A stretch of DNA of 31,570 nt from a virus. The notes below the pieces were generated by a model. That model saw only the letters and a program-made list of their open reading frames with translations. It was not told the origin of the DNA and did not search any database. Shown here piece by piece: positions 8,066 through 15,413 of the stretch (position 1 is the first letter of the stretch; each line of letters opens with the position of its first letter). Location of the stretch: positions 1 through 31,570 of the IMG/VR virus record IMGVR_UViG_3300031111_000530; one strand, written 5' to 3'. Both the position numbers and the translations under genes were made by a program.

Positions 8066-8313
8066 CGATAGCCGTAGTCGGCGACCGCGAGCACCTCGTC
8101 GTCGTCACCTCGCCGTGGGCGGGTGCAGGCAGTGCTGTCGGCTATTGGCCGAGCGGATTCGTTGCTGGCGACATCGCCGCGCACGACGAGCGCAACTACT
8201 TCTGCGCGAAGTTCGGATTCAATCCAGCCGTGCTGTCACGCAAGGCGTTCGCGTACATCAACAAGCTGTACCTCGCAGCACTCGAGGAGGTGACCCGTGT
8301 CGGGCAAGGATGA
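8002..8313 (+). CDS. Unknown protein
   Basis: 103 residues; not recognised. It is strand-rich at the N-terminus (VAIRYQRTGTLVASVAIAVVG) followed by a Gly/Ala loop and a helix. The ATG at 8002 has GAGGGGAAG seven bases before it. It overlaps the small membrane protein gene upstream and the following gene by 17 bp. Confidence 0.55.
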   Translation: MQRAEKVAIRYQRTGTLVASVAIAVVGDREHLVVVTSPWAGAGSAVGYWPSGFVAGDIAAHDERNYFCAKFGFNPAVLSRKAFAYINKLYLAALEEVTRVGQG

Positions 8314-8818
8314 ACTGATAACACGCGCGCAAGCGATAGCAGACGCCACGGGCGACAACCAGACTCGGATCGGCTTCGGTGCGCCAGGGAACCACTTGAA
8401 GAACGTCATCAACGAGATCCATCCGACGGGGAAGGCGTGGGACGAGTCCGTGCGCCTTGGGCCGTGGCCGCTCGCGATGGCGGCGATCGGCATGTACCTC
8501 GACGAGATGCGCGTCGGCCCGAAGGTGCGGGTCGAGGTCGACAACGATCACTTGGTGCAGCTACCCGAAGACATAATCGCGGTGACGGCGATACCGGTCG
8601 GCGGGATCTTGATCACGCTGCTCGGCGGCTACTCGTACGGAGAGGGGCGCGAGGTGATCGTGAAGGACGAAAACGGAAACGCCTCTGTCGCGAACCCGCT
8701 CGTCGTCAACGTGCAGGGCGGCGGCATGATCGACATGGCCGCAGTCGTCACGCTCACGACGCCGTTCGCGTATCTCCGCGTCTACTCGCAGGGCTTTTGG
8801 TATTCGATATGTGGATGA
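8297..8818 (+). CDS. Protein with tail-fibre-type C-terminal beta domain
   Basis: 173 residues from a GTG that has GGAGGTGA seven to ten bases upstream. The N-terminal ~75 residues are helical (KDELITRAQAIADATGDN and on). The C-terminal ~90 residues match a pattern common at the ends of phage tail and tail-fibre proteins: a strand series ending 'vkDenGnAs..nplvVnv.gGg.Id....v.l.tpfayLrvYSqGfWYsI'. That domain usually trimerises or caps fibres. Here it sits in a small protein in an early-gene neighbourhood, far from any visible structural cluster. It may be a minor virion protein; the assignment rests on the C-terminal pattern only. Confidence 0.5.
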   Translation: MSGKDELITRAQAIADATGDNQTRIGFGAPGNHLKNVINEIHPTGKAWDESVRLGPWPLAMAAIGMYLDEMRVGPKVRVEVDNDHLVQLPEDIIAVTAIPVGGILITLLGGYSYGEGREVIVKDENGNASVANPLVVNVQGGGMIDMAAVVTLTTPFAYLRVYSQGFWYSICG

Positions 8819-9453
8819 AGAAAACAAAACCGGCTCGCTGCAAGGAGTTCATGCGCTTTGCTCACTCGACGAAGCCAGCGCCATGTTGCATTTGTCGCGA
8901 GCGACCTTTCGTTCAGCTTCACCATTTTGGCAACGGTGGAGGCGTCGGCATGAAGCCGAGCGACTATCAGGTCGCCAGGGTCTGCAAGACGTGCGCGGAC
9001 GCCTACGAGGTCAAGCACAAGGCGCTCGTCAGAGACGGGCGCTTCGAGGTGCTGGCCGCTTTTCAGCAGGACGCGCTCGAGCTGCATGAGGCGTGGCTCG
9101 CCTCGCTCGAGCAGACGAAGCCGAAGGCGCGGTGCGCCGCATGTCGCTACAACACGAGCGACGGGTGCGCCGCAGACTTCGAGCACATTGAACCGGACGA
9201 GGACTGTGCGCTCGACGAGCTCGTCGAACAGCTCGCTGGCGGGATGCTGGACGACCCCGTCGAGGCACGCGCGTGGCTGGTGGCATGGGCAAACCGCAGA
9301 GCCGCCAACGTCGTGCGGTTCCTCGTCGAGCCGATGATCGAGATCGCGAACTACGAACCCGACGCGGAGGGTGGCTGGCGAGCAGCGTACCGCTCGATGC
9401 GCTTCGTCGCAGCGCAGGCACTCAAGACGGCAGGCATCAAGGTGAACGAATGA
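8809..9453 (+). CDS. HNH/DUF968-like zinc protein
   Basis: 214 residues. Residues 26-66 have CCIC, HH (38-39), GGVGMKPSDYQVARVCKTC. This is the layout of DUF968, an HNH-like phage family with 'C..C....ve.HHi...g.K.sD..vvPLC..cH'. The final His of the usual motif appears replaced (CADAYE), so nuclease activity may be lost or altered. A second cysteine set (Cys108, 111, 119, 132) follows, and then a helical tail. It overlaps the upstream gene by 10 bp and the downstream one by 4 bp. It may bind DNA or act as a recombination endonuclease; the missing final ligand keeps this uncertain. Confidence 0.55.
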   Translation: MWMKKTKPARCKEFMRFAHSTKPAPCCICRERPFVQLHHFGNGGGVGMKPSDYQVARVCKTCADAYEVKHKALVRDGRFEVLAAFQQDALELHEAWLASLEQTKPKARCAACRYNTSDGCAADFEHIEPDEDCALDELVEQLAGGMLDDPVEARAWLVAWANRRAANVVRFLVEPMIEIANYEPDAEGGWRAAYRSMRFVAAQALKTAGIKVNE

Positions 9454-10238
9454 GGCAGCACTCCAAAGCGATCGAGTGGTGTACGCACACCGAGAACCCG
9501 TTTGCCGGGTGCTGGCACGGGTGCAGCTACTGCTACGCGCAGCGCTTCGCCAATCGGCTCGCTGGCATCGAGAAGACGATGCAGGCGGCGCTACGCAGAA
9601 CAGGGATACATTGTTTTGCGCCGGTGGTGTCGCCGTACCTGTTCGAGAAGCTCGACGGCGAACTCGCTCGAGCGCGCAAGCCGCGGCGCATCTTCGTCGG
9701 GTCGATGGGCGACATCGGAGGCCGCGCAGCCTACCACGTCGCGAGCTGGAAGGACGGGCGATTCTGGATCGAGGAGCGGGTGCTGTTGGCGCGGTGGGTG
9801 AAGGAGAGCTTGATCTCGCTCGCCATCGAGCATCCGCGGCACACGTTCTTGTTGCTCACCAAGCGGCCGGAGAACCTGCGCGACGACATCTGGACTGGCA
9901 ACATGCACGTCGGCGTTTCGGTCGCAACCTCGGGAGGTCTACACCGCGCGCGCATCGACAGGCTGCGCGACATCGACACAGCAGGACTGAGGTGGGTTAG
10001 CGTCGAGCCGTTACTCGACAACGACTTCGACCCCGAGGCGCTTCGCGGTGCCGAGTGGGTGGTCGTCGGAGCACAGAGCGGGCCGGGTGCGCCACCGACG
10101 ATCGAGTTCGTGGAGTCAGCGAGGCGCATCGTTCACTGGTGCCGCGTGCTCGGCGTGCCTTGCTTTGTCAAGGAGAACATGAGGCGGGCCGCGACCAGCC
10201 TCGATTGGCCGATGCAAATACCGGAGGTGAAGCCATGA
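9450..10238 (+). CDS. DUF5131 (phage Gp37/Gp68) radical-SAM-like protein
   Basis: 262 residues. The N-terminus has IEWCTHTENPFAGCWHGCSYCYAQRFA. Its Cys21-x3-Cys25-x2-Cys28 is the spacing that binds the 4Fe-4S cluster of radical SAM enzymes, and 'IeWt..TwNP..GC..gC..CYA' is the signature of the Gp37/Gp68 family. IFVGSMGDI, FLLLTKRPENL, HVGVSVAT, RWVSVEPLL and WVVVGAQSG segments are also conserved in that family. The substrate is unknown. Members are common in phages; a three-Cys-motif partner (TcmP) is often adjacent, but I see none here. It lies in an operon with membrane/lysis-type genes. It may modify DNA, RNA or a nucleotide, which is inference. Confidence 0.85.
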   Translation: MRQHSKAIEWCTHTENPFAGCWHGCSYCYAQRFANRLAGIEKTMQAALRRTGIHCFAPVVSPYLFEKLDGELARARKPRRIFVGSMGDIGGRAAYHVASWKDGRFWIEERVLLARWVKESLISLAIEHPRHTFLLLTKRPENLRDDIWTGNMHVGVSVATSGGLHRARIDRLRDIDTAGLRWVSVEPLLDNDFDPEALRGAEWVVVGAQSGPGAPPTIEFVESARRIVHWCRVLGVPCFVKENMRRAATSLDWPMQIPEVKP

Positions 10239-10582
10239 CCGGAAAACAACGAATCACGCTGGCGACGAAGTTCGAGAAGCCCTGGCACCAGAGCAAGAAG
10301 TACCTCGCGTTCCTGCTCATGGAGCTGTTGCTGTCGGCGCTCGCCGTCGTCGCGCTGTTCACGCAGCGCCCGCTCGACTGGCCGCTCGCGGCGTTCATGC
10401 TCGGAGTAGTCGTGACGATGGGCTGCATCGCTCTCGTCTTCAACGGCTATCAGGCCAAGCTCGACATGTACGTTCGAGGCATGGCGCTGACCGGGCAAGC
10501 GCCGAGGTCGCTGTTCGAGAAGTTCTTCGGCACCGAGGACGAGGACAGCGACGACGAGCCGCCAGACGACGGAGAAGCATGA
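10235..10582 (+). CDS. Two-helix membrane protein (holin candidate)
   Basis: 115 residues. Two membrane helices (about residues 25-45 and 50-72) are separated by a short polar turn (TQRPLDW). The N-terminus is basic and the C-terminal ~30 residues are highly acidic (EDEDSDDEPPDDGEA). The start has CCGGAGGTGAAG upstream and overlaps the DUF5131 stop (ATGA). Size, two helices, and position immediately before spanin-like genes fit a class II holin, but the acidic tail is not typical and no holin signature exists to confirm it. Confidence 0.55.
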   Translation: MTGKQRITLATKFEKPWHQSKKYLAFLLMELLLSALAVVALFTQRPLDWPLAAFMLGVVVTMGCIALVFNGYQAKLDMYVRGMALTGQAPRSLFEKFFGTEDEDSDDEPPDDGEA

Positions 10583-10953
10583 TGTGGTGGATCATCGACC
10601 CCAAGTGGGAGAAGGCGATCAAGATCGCGAAGGCGGTCGCGCTGTTTCTATTCGTCGCAGTCGTCGCAGCCGCAGCCGTAGTGCTGATGCGGTCTTGCGA
10701 GCCGCAGACGGACGACGGTGTCGACATCGCCATCGACCACGACACAGCACGCATCGAGGCGGAGCTGGCGGCAGCGAAGGAGCGGGCCGACGCGCTCGAA
10801 AAAGAACTCGGCATCTTGCAGGCAGACGTCGAGGTCATCAAGGGCGAGATCGCAGACAGCGTCCGCCAACGAGAGGAGCTACACGATGCGCTGGATGAAG
10901 CTCGTAGCATCGATGATATTGATCGCATACTCCGTCGCGGCATCGGCAGGTGA
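10579..10953 (+). CDS. i-spanin-like protein (TM helix plus coiled coil)
   Basis: 124 residues. One N-terminal membrane helix (about residues 17-41, after KWEKAIKIAK) is followed by a long periplasmic-type coiled coil (about 52-115; AELAAAKERADALEKELGILQADVEVIKGEI region). This is the Rz/i-spanin architecture, which joins the inner membrane to an outer-membrane partner during lysis of Gram-negative hosts. It overlaps the holin candidate by 4 bp, and the next gene begins 68 bp inside it in another frame, as Rz1 genes begin inside Rz. Sequence families of spanins are very diverse, so architecture and overlap are the only support. Confidence 0.5.
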   Translation: MMWWIIDPKWEKAIKIAKAVALFLFVAVVAAAAVVLMRSCEPQTDDGVDIAIDHDTARIEAELAAAKERADALEKELGILQADVEVIKGEIADSVRQREELHDALDEARSIDDIDRILRRGIGR

Positions 10954-11383
10954 CCCGAAGCCGAAGCTGCGACACGAGATGCCGCCGGGATTCTCGCTGA
11001 CCAAGCGCGTCGCACGAACTCTCGACTTCGACGAGGTCGAGGCGTACAAGTGCTTCACGCCGAGCGAGTACGACATCGTGGCTCGCATCGTCATCGACTA
11101 TCGGTGGTTTTGGGATTACGCGATCAGGATGGAGCAGCTACAGCAGAACCACGAGCAGCAGATCCACAACCTCGAGTTGCAGCTTCAACTTTGGAAGGAC
11201 ACGACGCAGCGGGTCGACGAGAGTCGGCTACTCGCCGTCAAGCTCTTGAAGGAGGAGCGGTCGACAAAGCTCGAGATACGGAGCGGCACAAAGCTCGCGC
11301 TGTGGCTCACAGGCGGCGCAGCGATCCTCGCAGCAATAGTGGCTGCGGGATTCGGCGGCGCGTACGCGGTGGAGAAGCAATGA
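10886..11383 (+). CDS. Secreted, coiled-coil, C-terminally anchored protein (spanin-partner candidate)
   Basis: 165 residues in a frame overlapping the i-spanin-like gene by 68 bp. An N-terminal signal sequence (MRWMKLVASMILIAYSVAASAG) ends in ASA-G, a signal peptidase I site; there is no lipobox Cys. A coiled-coil Gln/Leu/Glu stretch spans about residues 80-125, and a C-terminal membrane helix spans about 136-160. Thus it would span the periplasm with its C-terminus in the inner membrane. The layout is close to, but not the same as, unimolecular spanins, which have a lipoprotein N-terminus. GAGAGGAG lies before the ATG. Alternative: an unrelated periplasmic phage protein. Confidence 0.5.
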   Translation: MRWMKLVASMILIAYSVAASAGDPKPKLRHEMPPGFSLTKRVARTLDFDEVEAYKCFTPSEYDIVARIVIDYRWFWDYAIRMEQLQQNHEQQIHNLELQLQLWKDTTQRVDESRLLAVKLLKEERSTKLEIRSGTKLALWLTGGAAILAAIVAAGFGGAYAVEKQ

Positions 11384-11853
11384 GCAAGCGCAAGTGGGAA
11401 ATGGTCGAGGGGTTGATCAAGGCCGAGAGCGTTCACACGGTCAACACCAAGATCACGATCTACGACGGGAGCCACGAGCACGACCTGTACGTCAAGCTCG
11501 GGTGGGCCGACGGTCGGTGGGTATGGATCGACATAACCGTGTCGCGCTACACCGCCAAGGACCGCGAGCCAGAGGACGCGAAGCTCGTCGACCTTCGGCG
11601 CAAGATGCTCGAGGTGCATCGGCGGCTGCTCGAGGTCGTTTGCGTTCACGCATCCGAGCTGATGCAGTCGGACGAAAGAACCATCGACGAGATCGTCGAC
11701 CACTGGCGCGGCACTCAGTTCGAGCCAGCAGGAACGTGCGAGTCGATCCGCACCGACGAAAACCAGGGGCGCGTGACCTCGCCGCTCGACGCAGCGGCGA
11801 AGCTGATAGCTCGCAAGCGCGGCGGCTGGGAGCGCAAGCTGCGAGCACTCTGA
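11380..11853 (+). CDS. Stand-alone TSCPD-like domain (class II ribonucleotide reductase C-terminus-like)
   Basis: 157 residues. The region DEIVDHWRGTQFEPAGTCES (103-122) followed by SPLDAAAKLIARK (134-146) resembles the C-terminal TSCPD region of B12-dependent class II ribonucleotide reductase ('eIVd.LrGtrFEPaG...p....SiaDyiar.la'). The earlier LYVKLGWADGRWVWIDITVS and LRRKMLEVHRRLLEVV segments fit the 'vfv..Gk.G......ea..Rlisl.Lr' part of such domains. Orphan TSCPD proteins occur in phages; their role is unknown, possibly nucleotide or metal binding or modulation of host reductase. No reductase catalytic gene is in the window. It overlaps the preceding gene by 4 bp. Confidence 0.5.
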   Translation: MSKRKWEMVEGLIKAESVHTVNTKITIYDGSHEHDLYVKLGWADGRWVWIDITVSRYTAKDREPEDAKLVDLRRKMLEVHRRLLEVVCVHASELMQSDERTIDEIVDHWRGTQFEPAGTCESIRTDENQGRVTSPLDAAAKLIARKRGGWERKLRAL

Positions 11854-11860
11854 GGGCAAC

Positions 11861-12043
11861 ATGGACGAAGACGTCATCGAAAGGATCATCGAGGAGCTGC
11901 GCGAGCAGTACGAAGAAGACTCCGAGGTGTTCACTCAGTGGGAGCAAGAATTTATCGAGAGCATCGACGAGCGGAATTGCTGGGATCATCTTTCGCCGTC
12001 GCAACTCGACAAGCTGTTCCAAATCTACGAGGAGCGGATGTGA
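11861..12043 (+). CDS. Small acidic helical protein
   Basis: 60 residues, mostly Glu/Asp/Gln with a helical pattern (VIERIIEELREQYEED). Strongly acidic; possible inhibitor or DNA mimic, but no family is recognised. The upstream GAGGGCAAC is a modest ribosome binding site. Its stop overlaps the GTG of the next gene. Confidence 0.55.
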   Translation: MDEDVIERIIEELREQYEEDSEVFTQWEQEFIESIDERNCWDHLSPSQLDKLFQIYEERM

Positions 12044-12561
12044 CCGACCTCCCGACGATCATCGTTCACCCGAGCACGCTGCTCGACGTCTTGCTCGAAC
12101 GGGTGGAGCGAACGCCCGGCGACCTCGCCGCGTGGCTCGTGGCGAACGAGCAGAGGGAGACGTCACGGAAGGCGGTCGTCGCCAGCGACGGGATGAGGAT
12201 CGCAATCATCAAAACGATCCCTGGCACGTACTCGTGGCAGCTCGAAGCGATGCACTGCACGCATCAAGCGCACGGCACGCACCGCCGCTACGACAAGCTG
12301 TACTCTCGACTGCGCTCGCTCGTCGACTTGGAAGCGCCCCGATGCACTGAGTGCGACGGCTCGGGTTGGATACCGGCCGACACGGATCGCGGACGAACGC
12401 TGCTCATGCTCGCGCAGAATTTCAGGGTGTACCGCGGCGTTCGCATGGCCGACAATGGGTACGAGGTTGAGTCGCTCGACGCGTCCACGCTACGCGACCA
12501 AGTGACTATGTTCGTCGCTGCACAAGCGAAGAAGGAGGTAGCAGATGAAGAAGCGGGTTGA
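12040..12561 (+). CDS. Unknown protein with CxxCxGxG motif
   Basis: 173 residues from a GTG in a GTGA overlap. The N-terminal half is mixed; at about residues 103-109 it has CTECDGSG, one copy of the DnaJ-like CxxCxGxG zinc motif. One copy alone gives only two ligands. The rest includes a helical segment. Not recognised. It overlaps the following gene by 17 bp. Confidence 0.55.
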   Translation: MTDLPTIIVHPSTLLDVLLERVERTPGDLAAWLVANEQRETSRKAVVASDGMRIAIIKTIPGTYSWQLEAMHCTHQAHGTHRRYDKLYSRLRSLVDLEAPRCTECDGSGWIPADTDRGRTLLMLAQNFRVYRGVRMADNGYEVESLDASTLRDQVTMFVAAQAKKEVADEEAG

Positions 12562-12973
12562 GGTCAGATGCAACACCGAGGGCGTCGTCATCGGTGCGCT
12601 CGAGCTGGAGCCGGGCAAGCACAAGATCACGGCGCAGACATTCGTCGACGCGTTCGTGTTCGACGACAAGCAGTACGATCCGAAGGGCAAGGTGGCGAAG
12701 AACCACCAGCTCGCGCGGTGCCCGCACTGTGACGGGTTCCTCGAGATCGTCGGCACCGAGATCGCCGGAGAGAGCATCGGCAGTTCGGGCAAACCGGCGA
12801 AGCGGATCTCTCGCGAGGAGGCAAGGGCCAACGCGCAGCGCGCGGCGCAGTCCATGACGACAGGTCCGCGTGGCCAGCCTTTGGCCGAGCCGGTGTCGCG
12901 GGCGATCGAGAACATTGGCACCGAGCCGACGATGCGGATCGTCCTCGCTCGCACGACCATCGAGATCGACTGA
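12545..12973 (+). CDS. Unknown small protein with CPHC motif
   Basis: 142 residues. The N-terminal ~50 are strand-rich (VRCNTEGVVIGALELEPGKHKIT). A CPHC pair at about residues 58-61 is followed by an Ala/Arg-rich helix. AAGGAGG ends five bases before the ATG, a strong site. Its last base is shared with the ATG of the next gene (TGATG). No family recognised. Confidence 0.6.
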   Translation: MKKRVEVRCNTEGVVIGALELEPGKHKITAQTFVDAFVFDDKQYDPKGKVAKNHQLARCPHCDGFLEIVGTEIAGESIGSSGKPAKRISREEARANAQRAAQSMTTGPRGQPLAEPVSRAIENIGTEPTMRIVLARTTIEID

Positions 12974-13314
12974 TGGACTGCAACGACGTAAGAGCCGAAC
13001 TCGAGCGCACCGAACGCGACCTCGCTCTCGCCCGCAAGGAGGCGGAGCAGCACGCGGCATCGGTGGAGGAGCTGACGCGATCGCTCAACGAGGCCAACGC
13101 GGAGAACCGCGACCTGCGTGAGCGCATCGGGCAGCTCGAGGAGCGGCACGCTGTCGCGCACGGCAACTGGCGCAAAGAACTCGACAAGGTGCGAGGGAGC
13201 TTCGACAACGGCGACGAATTCGTGCTCAACCTTCCCGGCGTGCTCAGTGTGCGCGCTTCCGGCGAGGCCGCACGAATCGTGCTCGAGCAGCTCACGAGGC
13301 CGATCAGCAAGTAG
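12973..13314 (+). CDS. Coiled-coil protein
   Basis: 113 residues. Residues 5-70 form a heptad-type coiled coil (Leu/Glu/Arg-rich, with ALARKEAEQHAASVEELTRS inside it). The last 40 are a compact hydrophobic segment (FVLNLPGVLSVRAS). Translation is coupled to the upstream gene through a TGATG junction. Function unknown. Confidence 0.6.
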   Translation: MDCNDVRAELERTERDLALARKEAEQHAASVEELTRSLNEANAENRDLRERIGQLEERHAVAHGNWRKELDKVRGSFDNGDEFVLNLPGVLSVRASGEAARIVLEQLTRPISK

Positions 13315-13320
13315 TTACTC

Positions 13321-13343
13321 GGCGCGTTGCGCCGTGCAAGCAC
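13321..13343 (+). promoter_or_regulatory. Stem-loops upstream of the 13369 gene
   Basis: GGCGC (13321-13325) and GCGCC (13329-13333) form a perfect stem with loop GTT. It is followed directly by the short palindrome GTGC-AA-GCAC (13334-13343). The ribosome binding site AAGGAGG is at 13354-13360. The 54-bp gap holds nothing else. It could be a U-tract-less terminator for the preceding genes. Confidence 0.35.
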
Positions 13344-13368
13344 AGATAGACCCAAGGAGGGACACACC

Positions 13369-13968
13369 GTGGAAACGAACCAAACCGACAGGAAAGATCC
13401 GCCAGCGAATAGCTACAACCTCGAAGGCCCCGAGGCCGACCTCGTCTGCTTTGCCTGTGGTGGAGTAGGCCCGTTCGAGATCGCAGCCGAGGCGGACGTC
13501 ACCGTCAAGTCAGTCGACGACTGCGTGGCGCTCGTCACCGTGGGTGGCTTTCGGTGGCACGACGACACGATCTGCAAGTGCAGCACATGCGGACTCGTCG
13601 CACGCGTCGGACTGTTCCGCGCACCGACGAGCATGTGGATGTACTCCGCCGAGGACTCGACCGTCGTCGAGGTCGACGTCACCGACCGCGATACCATCAA
13701 GCACAGCGACGGCAAGACGATGGTGCTGGTGGCGCTCGACGATCCGATGTCCGCGGACACGAAGTCGAAGTTCGCAGTAGACCCTGTGGCCTTGCGCGCC
13801 AGCAGGATCGGCGCACTCGAGGACGCGCAGCAGCACCTCGCGATTTTGGAAACACTCGCCGGAGCGATGCTCGACGACGTCGGCTCGCGCCTCGGTGAGA
13901 TCAACATGGCGCTCGACAGCGCCCGAACCACGTCGTCGGAAGACAACGACGCAACGACGGAGGGATGA
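13369..13968 (+). CDS. Unknown protein with two CxxC pairs
   Basis: 199 residues starting at GTG 13369, eight bases after AAGGAGG. Cysteine pairs CFAC (about 27-30) and CKCSTC (about 69-74) suggest a zinc-ribbon in the N-terminal half. The middle is strand-rich and the C-terminal third is helical. It sits one base before the SSB gene and may share its message. No family recognised. Confidence 0.65.
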   Translation: METNQTDRKDPPANSYNLEGPEADLVCFACGGVGPFEIAAEADVTVKSVDDCVALVTVGGFRWHDDTICKCSTCGLVARVGLFRAPTSMWMYSAEDSTVVEVDVTDRDTIKHSDGKTMVLVALDDPMSADTKSKFAVDPVALRASRIGALEDAQQHLAILETLAGAMLDDVGSRLGEINMALDSARTTSSEDNDATTEG

Positions 13969-13969
13969 G

Positions 13970-14458
13970 ATGAACAAGGCAATTTTGATCGGACGACTCG
14001 GCAAAGACCCCGACCTGAGCTACACGCAGAGCGGGACGCCGCGCTGTCGCTTCTCGATAGCGACGTCGGAGAAGTTCACCGACAACCAGGGACAGAAGCA
14101 GGAACGCACCGAGTGGCACAACATCGTTGTGTGGGGCAAGCAGGGCGAGGTGTGTGCGAAGTACCTCGCGAAGGGTCGCATGGTCGGCATCGAGGGAAAG
14201 ATTCAGACCCGCTCGTGGGACGACCAGCAGACCGGACAGAAGAAGTACATGACGGAGATCAACGGCGAGCGCGTTCACTTCTTGCCCAGCGGCCAGCAGC
14301 AGGGCAGCGGAAGCGGCTACGGCGGAGGCGGAGGCAGCGGCCACGGCGGAGGCGGCAGCGGCGACAGCGGGCAGCAGGACGGCGGTGGAGAGCCGCAGGG
14401 CGGCGCTGGCAGCGGAGGCGGGTACGACGGCCCCGACGACGACGACATTCCGTTCTAG
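13970..14458 (+). CDS. ssb: Single-stranded DNA-binding protein
   Basis: 162 residues. The OB fold spans about residues 1-105, with the SSB landmarks MNKAILIGRLGKDPDLSYTQ, FSIATSE, WHNIVVWGK and YLAKGRMVGIEGKI. A Gly/Ser/Gln linker (about 107-155) leads to the conserved acidic tip DDDDIPF, which docks partner proteins in bacterial SSB. It protects ssDNA in replication and recombination with RecT and DnaB. GAGGGATGAG lies upstream of the ATG; in-frame upstream sequence lacks homology. Confidence 0.97.
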   Translation: MNKAILIGRLGKDPDLSYTQSGTPRCRFSIATSEKFTDNQGQKQERTEWHNIVVWGKQGEVCAKYLAKGRMVGIEGKIQTRSWDDQQTGQKKYMTEINGERVHFLPSGQQQGSGSGYGGGGGSGHGGGGSGDSGQQDGGGEPQGGAGSGGGYDGPDDDDIPF

Positions 14459-14468
14459 GAGGTGGCCG

Positions 14469-15413
14469 ATGAGAAATCGTGGAACATGGACGAACGCGAA
14501 GCTCGCGTACCTCGACGAGGTGAAGGACGTCCTCGACAACCTGCGAGGCTACTGGCCGCTGACGCTTCGACAGGTGTACTATCAGCTCGTCGCCGCGCTC
14601 GTCATCGAGAACAACCGAGGCCAATACCAGAAGCTGTCGCGTATTCTCTCGCAAGCGAGACTCGACGGACTCGTGCCGTGGCGCGCGATCGAGGATCGCG
14701 CACGCTCGACGCTCACGTCAGGCGGATGGCAGACGGCGGGATCGTTCGTCCGCTCCGAGGTCGATTCGTTTCTCGACGGCTACCGTCGCGACCTGACGCA
14801 AGGGCAATCGCACGCACTTGAACTGTGGGTGGAGAAGGACGCGCTCTCGCGGGTGTGCCACGACATCGCGTTCGAGTACTGCGTGCCCGTCGTCGTCGCC
14901 AAGGGTTTCAGCAGCGTGAGCTACGTACACCAAGCGGCCGAGCGCATCCGCCGCAACGAGCAGCAGGGCAAGCCGACGAAGATCCTCTACTTCGGCGACC
15001 TCGACCCGTCAGGGTGGGAGATGCTGCCGTCGATGATGCACACGCTGCAAGTCGAAATGGATCTCGAGGACGACGTCGAAGGAATCCGCTGCGCGCTCAC
15101 TCCCGCGCAGGTCAAGCGCTACAGCTTGCCCCGCAGCCCCGACGCCATCAAGACGACCGACTCGCGCGCGAAGAAGTACGTCGCGCGCTTCGGCGCTCTC
15201 GCGGTTGAGCTCGACGCGCTCAAGCCGCAACTGCTGCAGCAGATCATCCGAACGGCGATCGAGGACAACCTCGACATGGACGCCTTTCGGGAGCAGGAAC
15301 AGGAACAGGAACACGAGCGCGGACTGCTCGACGCGCTGCGCGAACGCACGACGGTCTACGTGCAGCAGGAGTGGGCAGAACTCGAAGACGAAGACGGAGA
15401 GGAGGACTGGTGA
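14469..15413 (+). CDS. Spo11/Top6A-like 'Mini-A' protein (toprim)
   Basis: 314 residues. The N-terminal winged-helix-like part has LTLRQVYYQLV (31-41); it aligns with the Spo11/Top6A catalytic segment 'vRdvfY', making Tyr38 (or Tyr37) the candidate DNA-cleaving Tyr. The toprim part has LWVEKDAL (119-126, Glu122), GFSS (146-149) and ILYFGDLDPSG (172-182, Asp177 and Asp179), the metal-binding acid pattern. No TopVI-B-like ATPase gene is nearby. These are the features of the 'Mini-A' proteins described from mobile elements, whose activity is still open: strand cleavage, recombination start or decatenation. The gene is 10 bp after ssb, with GGAGGTGGCC before its ATG, and its stop overlaps the methyltransferase start. 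Confidence 0.8.
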   Translation: MRNRGTWTNAKLAYLDEVKDVLDNLRGYWPLTLRQVYYQLVAALVIENNRGQYQKLSRILSQARLDGLVPWRAIEDRARSTLTSGGWQTAGSFVRSEVDSFLDGYRRDLTQGQSHALELWVEKDALSRVCHDIAFEYCVPVVVAKGFSSVSYVHQAAERIRRNEQQGKPTKILYFGDLDPSGWEMLPSMMHTLQVEMDLEDDVEGIRCALTPAQVKRYSLPRSPDAIKTTDSRAKKYVARFGALAVELDALKPQLLQQIIRTAIEDNLDMDAFREQEQEQEHERGLLDALRERTTVYVQQEWAELEDEDGEEDW

